64,000 nucleotides of DNA from contig JAALGY010000053.1 of the NCBI GenBank assembly GCA_032358165.1, positions 1,736,001 through 1,800,000 of the forward strand. The letters are read 5' to 3'. Of the stretch, positions 43,484-55,652 are shown piece after piece. The position numbers were made by a program, and so were the translations under genes. Positions within the stretch are counted from its first letter, which is position 1. The number at the start of each line of letters is the position of its first letter. The notes beneath the pieces were generated by a model, which was not told where the DNA came from, ran no database searches, and saw only the letters and a program-made list of their open reading frames with translations. The DNA is from Diplosphaera chodatii. Its lineage: Eukaryota > Chlorophyta > Trebouxiophyceae > Prasiolales > Stichococcaceae.

Positions 43484-46400
43484 ATGGCATCCGTCGAGGC
43501 GGGCTACGCCACGGAGCTGGCGGACGCCCGCGCCAGGCTGCTCAAGCTGAAGGACCGAGCGGCCGCCCGCGCTCGTGCGCTCGGCAACGCTGTCACGCCC
43601 TCGCAGCGCGATGCTCTGGGCGACAGCAACGGCGCCTCGGCTGTGGCGGACCGCACCACCGACGCCAACGGCCTGGAGGACCGCGGTCCCGCCAGCGAGC
43701 TGCAGAAGCTGGTGGCGGCATTCCTGCTGGACCCCGCAAATGGCGTGCCGCTCGACTCGCACAAGATCCACCGAGAGGTGCTGCTCAACGGACTGCAGCC
43801 TGGCAGATGAATCGTGCGCTGTTCTTCCCACGCTTTGCAACAGCTCACCTCCAGCTGCACCGCCATATCACCTTGGTCATGACGATGCCCCGCCGTCACG
43901 GTGCAGCTGTCGAAGTCGGAGACCGGCAAGGCATACGAGGCAGCGCTGGGCAGCGGCGGCGGCGTCCCGGCGCTGGAGGCGGCGCTGAGGGAGATGGGCG
44001 CCCCGCCGGCGCCCGCCCTGGAGCTGGAGGACTTTGAGGTCGCCGGCAAGCAGCGCGTCATGGTACTTGACGTCACCCGCGCCCGCCTCGTCAGGTGCAT
44101 TCAAGGGTCTGCACACATTGGCACGGAGCTTGGCCAGCACTTGCACACAGTGGTGTAAAGCTGCTGTCCTGTGGGAGACACAGTGTCTGTGAGCGCTGTG
44201 ATGGTGCGGTGGTGCATGCCTCGCTGCAAGCCCTGGTGGGTGGTGGTGGACCAGCTGTGCGGCTGCCGTCATGTGTGGGACGTGACGGGCTTGACCGTTG
44301 CGTTGCAGCCTGCTGGGCCGCGACCCAGCGGTGCCAAACGGCAGACCGCTGCCGTCTCCGCCGCCGCCGCCGCCAGCCGGCGCAGCGTTCCGGCCAGCAG
44401 GGCTGGGGCAGCCGGCGCAGGGCCAGCTGCCGTTCACGGGTGCCGGGGGCGGGGGCGGCTTTGGCGGGCAGCACATGCAGCCGCCCGGCATGCCCGGCTT
44501 CCGGCCTTCAGGCATCGGGCCGGGCCCCATGGTGGGCCTCAACGGCGTGATGCAGGGGGGGCAGGGCGGCGGCGGCGTCGGGTTGCCCGGACCGCCAGGC
44601 AGCGGGTTGCTGGGCGCACCGGGCGGCGGCATGCCGCTGCCCAACGGCCCTGGCGTGCCGCTGTACGCTGCAATGGCGCCGCAGGGCGGCCCCCCTGTGC
44701 CGCCGCCGCAGAAGAAGGACATGCTCGAGGAGCTGCTGGGCCACAAGTCCATCCGCGACCGGCAGAAGACCGAGAAGTGAGTGCAGCAATGTGGCAAGGG
44801 GCGCGGGTCCTGATTAATCCATCCGATGACATCAGACTGCAGAGAAACTTGCTGATGCCGCCAGCCTCATGTGCAGGGGCGAGGAGCTGCTGGAGCTGCT
44901 GCAGAAGCCGACTGCGAAGGAGAATGCTGCAGTAGAGAAGTTCCGCACCGGCGGTGCTTCCGTGCGCGAATACTGCCCACAGCTCACCAAAGCAGACTGC
45001 TGCAGGCAAGCCGACAGTCACAGCACCCGTGGTCCTCTTGAATGCCTGTGCCGGTGACGAGGCGCCTCGCCACGTTGAAACCACATACTTTGTTAGACCA
45101 TGAGCTTGCGTGGCTGCCTGGGCACACCTGCAGTATATCCTGAGGTGACGTGACCGCGACGTGCAGGGCGAACAATGCGCCGGTTGCGTGCGGCCGCCTC
45201 CACTTCCGGCGCCTGCTGTTCCCCTGGACGGACGTGTCCCTGGGCAACTGCTCCTACCTGGACACCTGCCGCCACATGCACAACTGCAAGTTCGTGCACT
45301 ACGAGCTGGACTCGGCGCCCGAGGCCGGCGGCAACGCGCGCCAGAACCGGCCGCCCGTCCCCGCCTACCTGCAGGTGCAGCCTCACAGCGACCGTAGATG
45401 AGTTGGCACAGCGTGGTGCCGCATCTATTTACCACAGTGCTCGGGTCAGCTGAGTTGAGCCTGGTGGACCCCGGATCCGTCCTATTGCTGCCCGTTGCCA
45501 GAGTGTCAACACCAAATCGGGTTTGGGGCCTGATGTATGCAGGCGCTGCAGGAGCCGCAGTGGGTCAACTGCGATGTGCGCAGCTTTGACATGAGCGTGC
45601 TCGGCAAGTTCGGCGTGATCATGACAGACCCGGTGAGCTCGTCGACAAGGGCTCTGGCAAGATTTTCCCAATGCCAATCTTGCTGCATGTTGCTGGCATG
45701 CTGGTAGCTTCGGGTCAACATGTCAACTGAACATGACAATCGGTGTGCTCCCAATGCAGCCATGGGAGATCCATCAGGACCTGCCATATGGCACCATGGG
45801 CGACGACGAGATGCGCAAGCTCAACATCGGCTGCCTGCAGGACGATGGCGTCATCTTTGTCTGGGTCACAGGTGTCGGCCCTGAGCCTGCTGCAGCGCTT
45901 GCCGAGCACTGTGTGCACCTGGACACTGCAGCACAGCATCATACCATGCTGCCCTCGTTTATGCTGCATTGAGCTGCCCTCATTTATGCTGTATTGAGCT
46001 GCGCTGCAGGACGCGCCATGGAGCTGGGGCGGGAGTGCCTCAAGATCTGGGGCTACACGCGCGTCGACGAGCTCATCTGGGTCAAAACCAACCAGCTGCA
46101 GCGCCTCATCCGCACCGGCCGCACCGGCCACTGGCTCAACCAGTGCGCCTTGTGACAGGCCCTCAAGTTGCAGGCATTGTCCCCACGGCACGCTTGTTGT
46201 TTGTTGCGCATGGTGCTCCTCAGTGCAGCTCACACCCAGATGGGTCTGGCCACCTCCTGCCCGCAGCTCCAAGGAGCACTGCCTCGTGGGGTACAAGGGC
46301 AACCCGCAGCTCAACCGCAATGTCGACTGTGACGTCGTTGTGGCCGAGGTATCCCTGCCTGTGCCTACATGATAGACCTTGCTGGCACACTGACCTTGCA

Positions 46401-46916
46401 TGCGGTCTGTGCAAACACTGCACGAGGCCAGCTGCGCAATCTGAAACATGTGGCTCTATGTGCCAACAAGTTGCCAAGCACTCACTGCACATGGCCACAG
46501 GTAAGGGAGACGTCACGGAAGCCCGATGAGCTGTACTCCCTGCTTGAGCGCCTGAGCCCCGGCACGCGCAAGCTGGAGATCTTTGCGCGGCAGCACAACT
46601 GCCAGCCGGGCTGGGTGGGCCTCGGCAACCAGCTGGATGGCGTCCGAATCCTGGACCCCGACATGAAGGTGCACCGTACTGCCTTCATATGCAAGGCTGC
46701 ATCGAGCCCTTGCCGCTGCAAGCAGCTGTTGCAAACCAAAGCACGCAACACCACCAGCCCCTAATTTACATCTAGGTTTGCCTGGTCCTGCCGCCAGCCA
46801 TGGATTCGCTTGTGCAGGCACGCTATGACATGGTGTACACTACCGAGGCCGGTATGGCCGTCAAGAAGGAAGCGGGTGACAAGGAGGTTTTGCATGACAG
46901 CAAGAGGGTGAAGTGA
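43484..46916 (+). CDS. METTL3: mRNA N6-adenosine methyltransferase, METTL3/MTA type
   Basis: Catalytic subunit of the nuclear m6A writer. Exons: 43484-43777, 43907-44094, 44309-44776, 44877-45005, 45167-45373, 45543-45632, 45760-45871, 46010-46142, 46267-46348, 46501-46668, 46818-46916. The N-terminus is a helical, Arg/Ala-rich region ([20 protein letters not shown]). A Pro/Gly-rich low-complexity block follows in exon 3. CCCH-type zinc-binding sequence is seen as [33 protein letters not shown] and [20 protein letters not shown]. The methyltransferase domain has the catalytic DPPW in [20 protein letters not shown], then [57 protein letters not shown] and [19 protein letters not shown]. The intron 45006-45166 begins with GC. 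The third intron-rich part 44095-44308 was not assigned. Confidence 0.95.
45951..46000. repeat. Two tandem 25-bp copies in a METTL3 intron
   Basis: The unit at 45951-45975 is repeated at 45976-46000 with two substitutions (CTCG/CTCA and GCAT/GTAT). The array abuts the 3' splice site at 46009. It looks like a recent short tandem duplication. Confidence 0.85.
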
Positions 46917-47142
46917 GCAGCAGGCTTCCCGTCTGACCAGAGGAAGGCAAGACTGGGCGTAGGCTCCAGTGCTCGTTCAGCATCGTCTGTCATGCTGCTG
47001 ACTTGCTGCTGCTGCTGGACTCCGTGGCTTGTTGCATTCGCCGCACCAGTCTGTGAAGCCAAGCCGTCTCATATAGTCCAAACACTGTCGACCAACGACT
47101 GAATTGAAAATACAGCCTGATAGCAGCACGTGTTTGGATGCC

Positions 47143-50100
47143 CTACTCGAGCAGCTCTGTGATGAGTCCCATGTGCGCAAAGTCGTCCAGCCTTGGCGAC
47201 TCAGGCTGCGCAGTACGCCCCACCTTCTGCATCAGATCCAACACGGTACTCAATGCATGCGCCTGCCTCGCTCTGCTGATCCAGGTTGTGAGTGCCAAAT
47301 GATGGTCGTAAGCCCGCATACCTCTGATGTATGTAAGAGAGGGGTGGATGCAGGGCGCACAGCAGGCTGTGCTGTTGCTGGTGCTGGTGCTGATGTTGGC
47401 AGCGTGCTGCGACCTGGCTGGGCCTTTGCTGCCGCAGATGCCGAGTCGACGGCTGAGGAAATGCTGTCCTCAGACGTCATGTTTGATATCCCATTGTCCG
47501 CCTCAATGCTGCCCATGATGGCAGCTGGCAGCCGCGGCGTTCGCACGGAGATTTGCACAGCTGCCCCATTGGCTCGGGGCAGAGCCAACGCTGCCCTGAG
47601 GTACGATGTGGGAGCTGACTGGCTGCTGGTCAACCTGTTGGCTGGCTGGCCAGCCGGCAGCTCCCACGCCGAGGTATGGCCATTCAGTACACGACTGCTT
47701 GGCTGAGATGCCGGACTCGAACGAGTGCGACCACTCTGCTTGGCATGGGCATGCTGACCTGCGGCTTGCCGCTGCTGCGCATGGCCTGTGCCTGTGGAGC
47801 TCTTGTGGCCGCGGCCACGGGCCAGGCGGCTGGCAAGGCTGTTTTGCTTCCGTGCTGCAGGCACCTCCCAGCCAGCGCTTGCTGCGCGCTCTGCAGGGGC
47901 GCCGCAGCTGCTGCTGTCGCTGCTGCTGTGTAGCCTGAGATCGCCTGTGGAGGCCCGCGAGATGGGCGGCAATAGGGCCCGACAGCTGCAGTGCAACATC
48001 ACACAATGGCTGTGATGCAGGTGCAAGGCCAGAAAGCAGGGAAGGCCGATGACGATCATGGCACCACTATCTTTCACGTCTTTGTCAACAGCTATCTGCA
48101 GATCTGTCAATAAGTGCACGAGAAGCTCCCAATGGATAAGGCACACACCTGAAATGTGCTGCCAGCTCTGGGTTGCCAACAGCGTCCAGGCTGCTTGCAC
48201 AGCTACCCGTGCGGCTGCCTGGGCAGCTTGCTGACTGTGAGCACGCAGGGCTGCCGCCGCTGCTCCGGCCACTGCGTGTGCTGCCATTGGCGCCGGGGCT
48301 GGGGCCGCCAATATTGGCGCTGCCGCTGCTGCTTTCGCTGCCGCCAAACCCATTCTGGCCACCGCTGCAGTGCTCCATTGGCAGACTTTGCTTGCCGCCG
48401 CCGCCACGCAGTGCGAGGGCGACAGGCGAGCTGGCCCCATCAGGAGAATGTAGCACGTCTGCTGCGGCGGCTGCAGAGCGGCTGCGCCGAGATGGCCCGG
48501 CGGGGGGAGGCGTGGCTGGTGCCGGCGGTCCCCCCACCGCAGCTGCGAGCTCGTCCCGCAGAGCGGCGACCGTCTCGTCCCGGTCTCTCAGCTGCGCTTC
48601 CAGGGCAGCCACGCGTGCGCGCAGCTCGGCTACCTACCCACCGTCACAGCTCCCAGTCGAACCGTGAGGAAAAGTTTTACCAGCATCCTGCAAAGGTGCA
48701 TTGGTAGTATGTGGATGCCACAGTGGTCACCTCGGCTGCCGCTTGCAGGTTTGCGGGATGCGGCGGCTGCTGCACGCTGCTGCTGCTGCTCTGCAGGTCG
48801 TCTTCATCGTCCACCATGCGGCACCTGCAGAGCAAGTACAGAGTGTCCCGCCCATTGCGTGCAGGTCACTCACGTGACCGTTCAGATCATTTCATCTGGT
48901 GGACAACGCTGCACTGCACTTCCTTGCCTGGAAGATGTGGCTGCTGACCCCAGAGTTGCCTGCGAGGCACTCTGTGGCGCACCGCTGTTGCTGCCACCAA
49001 ATGAATGCTGACAGTCTGCTGACTGCACAGAGGCGGCGGGCGACGCTGCTCCGGCCACTGGCAAGCATTGTGGCGGCAGGTGTTTGCCGATCTGTGCTGA
49101 ATGGCCAGGAGCCGGCTCTGAGCCGGCGCAGCATGCGACCGCGCCTGCTGACAGCACAGGGCCCTGCATGGAGCAGGACATTGTATCAGAGACAGGACGA
49201 GCCACCTGACGATGCAGGCAGTGCTTTGCATGTCACCTTTATGGTTGATCTCTTGCTTGTAATCGCAGCCAAGGGTGCAACACACACCGCACGGGCGGCG
49301 CGGGCAGATTCGCCCGCAGCCTGGGCCACCCTGCGCTCAGCAGGCTCGGCTGCCGGCGCGGCCTGGCAATGGCATGCACCAGCGAGTTGCCGACCGCATG
49401 CTGCGATGGTTGCCCCTGCAGCGTCCGCGGGCTGCTCTGCACGCTCTGCCTCCTGCCTGGCCTGCTGGTCCATGCGACCAGAGGACATGCTCACACATAT
49501 ACTCAGCAAGCACAAAAACCCAGGCCAAAACCTGATCCACTGCACGATGATCACGCAGTGCACATGATGGTGGCGGTGCACCTTTCGACGCTCCTTCTTG
49601 CGGGCCTTTTGCTCACGGCCCATGGCAGCCTTCACAGATGCGCCAATGCCGGACTGTGCAACATGCTGCTCCTCCTCCCGGATGAGGGCCTCCTGCCGCC
49701 TCATGGACTCCGCCTCATTGAATGCCACCTTTGCAGACCATTTAAGACCGATCAGCAGACCACAATGGAGATGCAGGGTCGACCGCCAGAGCACGCGCTG
49801 ACGCCTGGATCAGCTAGATGCTGGCTTAGCTTGTTGCTGACCAACCATAACACCTGATCATCAACCGGCAACCCACCGCAATCTTCTCCAGGAACACGTG
49901 CGACAGCACATACATCTCCACGGTGCGGCGCCCCAGCTCTGCAAGCTGCTGCTCATCCCTCGTCGCGCCGTCGCACACCTCCTCGCTCTCCGCCTCTGCC
50001 CGTCCAAGCGGATCGACCTGGAAGCATATGCAGCACAGTCGGGGTTGCCTTGGTTTGCGAGTTGTGTGCCTGCTCGGAAATTGACAACCATCCGCTGGTC

Positions 50101-52208
50101 ACACACTGTATCTGAAGCAGCCACTGGCATTGCCTCCTCGCAGAGCACCTTGTCAGACAGCGCTGATGGCAGATCCTCTGTAGCTGCTGTCTGCAGGAGC
50201 ATGAGCACATCGCCCCGCAGCGAGTATGCCTGGCCTTCAGCGTCCGCCGCGATAGCTGGCAGCGATTTGCGGCCCTACAACAGAGGCACTGGACCACAGT
50301 GCATTCAAGCTGCGCTGACAGATGGCCAGACAGCATCGCTAGGGCAACTGCACGGGCAATGTCAGCTGCAAAAGCTCTCACATTGAGGTCTGCAGTGCCG
50401 TCTGCTGCTTGCTGGCAGCCGCTGAAGAGAGCATCCATGACCAGGGTGGATGTCACCTCCTTGTCGTTGAAGAACTGCTTCACAATGCCCTGCAGCAACC
50501 GTGTGGCCTGCATCACTCGCCTGCTGTGCACTGCAGGTACTGCACCGACACTCGCAAGCTGCGTGCTGCTGTACCTTGAGGATCAGGTCACTGCGCTGTG
50601 TGGTGAGGGCTGCCCGCTCTGCCACAGAGAGCCCTGCCCAGAAGGCCTGGAGCACCGGCAGCTGCTCCGCAAGCACCTGTGCCATGCCCAGACTTGATCG
50701 TCAGTGACATCCCACAGCGGTTGCCCATGCAGTCAGGCAGCTTGAGCAGCTTCCTGGTGGTTCCCGCAAGCTGGGGCTGTCCATGCTGCCCAACCTGCAG
50801 CTGGTCGCGGCGCCCTTCCACGAAGCGGCGGCATATGCCCTCCACATTGCTGAGATACACCCTGGCCAGCTCACGGCGATACTGGGGGTCTAGGCACAGG
50901 AACGGCGCACTGGGCTTCTCTCTGCGGCATTTGGGAGGCAGGCTCTTCACAGTGTGTCGCCATTGAGCCCCTCCCTTTTCAGTATGTGAGCAAGCACCAA
51001 ATCATCTGCTTACATGCAGGTATGCAGCGCTCACGAGCCGGTCAAGTTCAGTGGACAGCCCTTCGCAAGAGGACTCACCTCAATACCTGGACCTGTGCCT
51101 TGATCTCCAGCATGTCATCCATGGACGCAAACCCGTCCTGCAGCTTCGACAGCTCCATGAAGCGCTTCCAGCCCCTGCGGCATCACCAACAGCGCAGCAT
51201 TGGTGGAAAACACTGACTGTTCAATTTTCAGTGTGCAAGTTACTGTGCATAATGCAGCACTCCGAAACACCTTGCTCGCTCACCAATCATGCTCCTTTTT
51301 GGTGAAGCGGTGCAGCGTATCGGAATACTTTGACCTTTTTGGGTCTTCATTGACCACCGCAATGGTGAACTGCGCAAAATGACTCCACCCTGCAGGTGGG
51401 TTGCATGCTCGGGGTCACACCACGGCAGGCGCATCTCAGCTAGCACGAAAACCGTGGTGTCAACGTGAATTGACCGACAGTACAACCGATCACACCTGGT
51501 AGGAGCTTGTCATAGTCTGCCACACAGAGGAACAGCGACACGTGGTTGCAGACATCACAGCCAGCTGGATTGATCAATATGTACCTGCGTTCAAGGCAGC
51601 ATGAAGGATGCAAGGATGCTGCCGTGAAGAGGAAGGGAGCGTGCACAAGCAAACACAATCATGTTAGTCTGCGCCTTACCACTTGTATGACCCGACAGTG
51701 AATGCATTGCTGCGCAGCTCCTTGTTCTTCATATCCGAGTAGTTTGCAATCTTCCAGGTGTACTTGCCATACAAATTTGCTGGCCGACAGTCTACAAGGG
51801 CAATGAGCTGTGTCGGTAAGTGGCCGTGCAAATAACTGCTGCAAGTGCATGATGCAGCGCATCAAGCTCGGCTTTGGCATGCTTATGGATGTACCACAGC
51901 GGCTGTCCATTGATGCGTCCTGTGCATATGTGCTTTTCTGTGCAAGTTTGCATGTCACCATGTTCGGATCAGCGAGCTCAAAGCTCTGCATTGCTAGGCA
52001 GCATCGAGCACCCACCATCCTCTGGCTCGAGATGGGTTGAAGATGAAGCGAGGGAGTCGCTCAGCGACATTGCCAATCGCCGATCGCCCACCTCGCCATC
52101 TGCTGTGAGCACCCCATCAGCTAGCGTAGGGCCTTTGCTCTTGCTGCAGCTGCCCCCCGGCCTAAGAGCCTCTCGCAAAGCCTCTCTCTGATGGCTCAAT
52201 GCCAGCAT
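47143..52208 (-). CDS. MATH-domain TRAF1/MUSE13-14-like adaptor protein
   Basis: Resembles Arabidopsis TRAF1a/TRAF1b (MUSE13/14), scaffold proteins linked to ubiquitin-dependent turnover of immune receptors and autophagy factors. Better exons (minus): 52208-52016, 51791-51680, 51594-51496,51389-51294, 51174-51079, 50921-50795, about 50685-50575, 50489-50382, 50274-50149, 50027-49877, 49728-49582. The MATH domain reads LYGKYTWKIANYSDMKNKEL, NPAGCDVCNHVSLFLCVADY, GWSHFAQFTIAVVNEDPKRS, TLHRFTKKEHDWGWKRFMEL and KLQDGFASMDDMLEIKAQVQ. After it come DPQYRRELARVYLSNVEGIC, NDKEVTSTLVMDALFSG, ELGRRTVEMYVLSHVFLEKI and RRQEALIREEEQHVAQSG, then a basic KKERRK coiled coil. The 3' part (49500-47143) is low-complexity Ser/Ala/Gly-rich with a short coiled coil (AALEAQLRDRDETVAALRDE), ending FAHMGLITELLE; its exon borders are approximate. 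Confidence 0.85.
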
Positions 52209-52694
52209 GTTGGATGGTTACATCGAGACCGCTTTCAGAGCAAACAATATGCCTACACTCGACAAGATTCGCAAACCTGCACGATACTGCTGTGCGATCA
52301 ATCAGTGGCGCGGCGGAATGATGACCGCAAGTTTCCGAGAGTGCCATCGGGTTGGCTCAAACTGCACGGTGCGCTGATCATGCGACGAGCAACTCCCCCC
52401 AGCATGCATGATGGGGATCTACAAACCAACAAGTGTGCGTATGCAGCTCGGTTGCTTGCGCGATACTGCATCAGTCGATCAGTGCACCAGCGGCAAACGG
52501 GACGCTCAAGTGGATTTCTGGGCAGCCAGCTCACTCCTGACTCCTCCCTGAGCAAGTGAGCATTGATGAGTTGCTCACTGAGTTTGCGGTGAAAGCGTGT
52601 ACAGCAATATCCCGTCTTCGTGGTCTTGGGCCAACACGCTCTTGCAAGCACCACGCAGACCCCGATACCATTAGGTGCTGCCAAGGCAAGCGGC
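52209..52694. promoter_or_regulatory. Divergent intergenic region between the TRAF1-like gene and the plastid-type unknown gene
   Basis: About 490 bp between opposite start codons, presumably holding both promoters. No exon, TATA box or repeat is evident. Confidence 0.45.
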
Positions 52695-54039
52695 ATGATG
52701 GCGCACTGCGGTACCTCAGCCATGATGCGGCCGCAAGCCTGCTCATGTAATAGCATGCTGCGAAGTACGCTTCCGTTCACACGCTCAGCGCACGCGCGGC
52801 ATGGGCGGAAGCACCGTCTGCAAGTGGTAGCCGTCGGCTGGGTGCGCAACGCTGACCTGGCGCCAATGCGCCGGGCTGTGGATGCATTGTTGATGGCACA
52901 CCTGAGTTGACACTCCTTGCTGATGATGGCATGTATGTATGATCAGGATCCAGAGGGTATTCTAGCAGCACCCAAGGCGGGGCACATTGCCAGGCGCATG
53001 GTGGCGAAGCAGGCGGCAGAGAATGAGGAGCTCAAGGAGCAGATGGCGAAGGCACGGGAAGAGGCCCGACAGGAGCTCACGCAGAAGCGCGAGGTGGGGA
53101 GCATGCAGCACAGATCTTGCACATCATCCATGTTGTCCAGGGCTCATTGTGCATCGGCATGATAGCCTTCTTGATCTGGTGCATTGCGCCATCTGCAGAG
53201 CCGCAAGCAACCAGAGTCGCACGCGGAGCTGATAGAGTACCTGCTAGATACCGAAGGGGACGAGATGACGTTTGAGGTTGCACGGTGCCGGCCGCTGCTG
53301 ACAGACGAGTTCAATGACTACCTGAGGGGCCAGATTGGTGCGGTTCTGTTCAGTAAGCATGTTGAGAGCACCTCGGCAGCCAAGCCTGATGTGCCACTCC
53401 CAAACAAAACCGCCATGCTGCGCCCGTACCATCATGTGTAGGCGAGCAACGCTTTGGCAAGGTTCAAAATCAGGAGCGGCTGGCAGAGCTGGAGTCGCTG
53501 CAGGAGTTCCTTGGGCCAGCCATCGCTGCACTTGATGAGGTCACAGCCAAGGCGGCGGCGCCCGCTGACCGCATGCGCAGACTGCTGCAGGCACAAGACA
53601 AGAAGGCGATGCTGCTCGAGATGGCAGGTGCATGCCGGCAGAGTGCTGCTGTGTTGCATTCTTCAATTTGGTTTGAATGACAGGAGGTAGCCCAGGATAT
53701 ATGCATTCGCCTGCAGAAGCATCAGTCTGCACCAGCAGAGTCTCACATACAGCAGACAGCAGCAGGGACACTTCTAAAATGCCGTTGCAGGCAACAACGA
53801 GATCGATCAGCCGCTCCTAGACCTTCTGCAGCAAAATATTGCAGCCGCCAAGGCCGCCGACCAGGAGAAGCCAGCAGAGTTCATGCAGAAGGTAGGCGTG
53901 GTAGTGCTCAGCGCTACACGAGAACCGCTTTGCTTCTGCAGAAGTCATCAGAAGTCAGCAGGAATCTGCTTTGCCTCAGAGGCAGAGATCTTGTGCGCAG
54001 GTGCATGACGCCGCCCGGAAGTACCTCATCACTGTGTGA
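52695..54039 (+). CDS. Conserved plant/algal protein of unknown function, probably plastid-targeted
   Basis: Exons: 52695-52841, 52947-53093, 53199-53337, 53442-53627, 53791-53891, 54001-54039; all phases join. Exon 1 encodes a Ser/Arg/His-rich, acid-poor leader (MLRSTLPFTRSAHARHGRKH and RLQVVAVGW), which fits a chloroplast transit peptide. The mature part is mostly helical: AGHIARRMVAKQAAENEELK and EQMAKAREEARQELTQKRE form a coiled coil, followed by SHAELIEYLLDTEGDEMTFE, VARCRPLLTDEFNDYLRGQI, RLAELESLQEFLGPAIAAL, DKKAMLLEMAGNNEIDQPLL and KPAEFMQKVHDAARKYLITV. I recall similar sequences annotated in land plants only as uncharacterised chloroplast proteins, so I give no function. Head to head with the TRAF1-like gene. 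Confidence 0.8.
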
Positions 54040-54622
54040 AGTGCGCACACTGGTCGGGATTATGATGGGCAATCAGCACTGCAAGACCTTGCTGACTCCG
54101 GTTGTGCTCCTTATTGTGTATTTCTGGTGACACCATAATAACTTCAGCAGTGAAGTGGCTACCCAACTACATGCATTGGGAGACGTGGAGTACGAGTACC
54201 GCTGAGTGATGTGATCATGTTATATCAGCACTCGTCTTGCTTCTCTGCATGGACATGGTGCTGTAGACCGGGCACAGACCAATCTCGCAAGCTTGCCTTG
54301 AGTGCGATGCCAGAGCAGTGCGATGCTGTTCACGACTGGCGGCATGTTGCAGCACAGATGCTGCTCGGGTCACATGTATACTAGAGACGCAAGTTTACCA
54401 TTACCACAGCCGGGCATCGGATTTGCTTACCTGCAGCGACCAAGGTTGCAAGCTACAGATCTGAGCTCAGACGACGTCAATCGACTCCCCTGACGTGTCT
54501 ACCTCGTTGTCCGAAGCATTGAGGTACTGGAGCATCCTTGCTGCCGCCTGGCACCCTGCTGTGCCCTGACACGGGCCACGCAGCAACCCCTTGTTGCTCC
54601 ACATCCGCCACTCCGCCCCGCA
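54040..54622. other. Tail-to-tail intergenic region
   Basis: About 580 bp holding the 3' UTRs of the plastid-type unknown gene (+) and eL36 (-). No coding exon or repeat is supported. Confidence 0.45.
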
Positions 54623-55223
54623 TCACTTCTTTGTCTTGCGAATGATGCCTGACAGCTCCTCCCTCTTGCGCTTGCCGCGCAGGTGTGTGCCGAGCTGCGG
54701 CAGCGACCACGTCGAATCATCAGCAGCTCAGACACAGGCCGCCGGCGTCATGGTTAACTGCCTCCCCTCTGACTTCACCATAGTGGTGCAGCACCACTGC
54801 CCTGCTCATTCACGCAGAGAAGAGCAGATTGTTCTCCGGCTCACCTTCTTCTTGGCGACCTTCAGAGCGCGCTTGTCCTTGCCGACCTTCAGCAGCTCTG
54901 TGATGCGGCGCTCATAGGGCGCCAGACCCGCCACCTCCCGCACGATGTCCCGCACAAACTTCACCCGCTTGCTGGCACGCTGCACGGCACAAGCAGTGGG
55001 CATCAGTGCGCGTACAGACCTGCGTGAGCACCACCAGCCCTGACGCGAGCAGAGCGCCAATGGCTGCATTGACGCGCGGCCCGGCCTGGTTGCATGATGC
55101 TAAGCAATGGGCCAGCGGCCGCCAGCAGCTCACCCCTTTCCGGTTTGCTGGCCTGGCAACCTTCTCACGCCTGGTTGTGATGTGCCCCTTGTTCAGGCCC
55201 ACGGCCAGGCCTGAGGGAGCCAT
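54623..55223 (-). CDS. RPL36: Cytosolic 60S ribosomal protein eL36
   Basis: Large-subunit ribosomal protein. Exons (minus): 55223-55134, 54979-54845, 54694-54623, about 99 residues, the usual eL36 length. Exon 1 reads [20 protein letters not shown] with [10 protein letters not shown]. Exon 2 has [39 protein letters not shown] and KVAKKK. Exon 3 has [20 protein letters not shown]. All are diagnostic. A 3' splice-like CAG lies 8 nt before the ATG, so a 5' UTR intron is likely. It is head to head with the plastid bL28 gene. Confidence 0.97.
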
Positions 55224-55652
55224 CTTGCGACCTGCAAGGTGCGATGCTGCACGTCGGGGACTGCACCCAGCACGCATGATGCATGATGACCATGTGATAG
55301 CCACATATGATGTCTGCCAGTCCACAACACTCTGGGAACAGGTAATACCCTGCACAATGCGACTGTGTGCAACGTTGAAGGCACCCAGTGCAACCTCCAA
55401 CAAGCCTTGCAGCACAACCGCCACAGTGGCAAAGCTCACCTGCGTCCTACAGGACCAAGAACGCCAGAAGAGGCAGTTCCTTCCGCAAAGCTGTGCACTT
55501 GCAGCGGCGCCGGCAAGGGTCGTGTATAGATGTCGACATTGCCGACACCTTGACGACCCTTGTCAAGGAGGCTCAGCGCTTTTTGGGTTGCCTTGCCGGG
55601 CAACGGCCAGATTGCGTCGTCCCGGGCAGCTTGCAGCGTCACAGAAGGCAAC
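55224..55652. promoter_or_regulatory. Divergent promoter region between eL36 and plastid bL28
   Basis: About 430 bp separate a cytosolic and a plastid ribosomal-protein gene read in opposite directions. The eL36 side probably includes a 5' UTR intron. No telo-box or TATA box is seen. Confidence 0.55.

Noticed and set aside
47250..48440. Long minus-strand open frame (396 codons) as a stand-alone gene
   Set aside because: It contains exon parts of the TRAF1-like gene plus read-through introns. It is better treated as the 3' portion of that gene.
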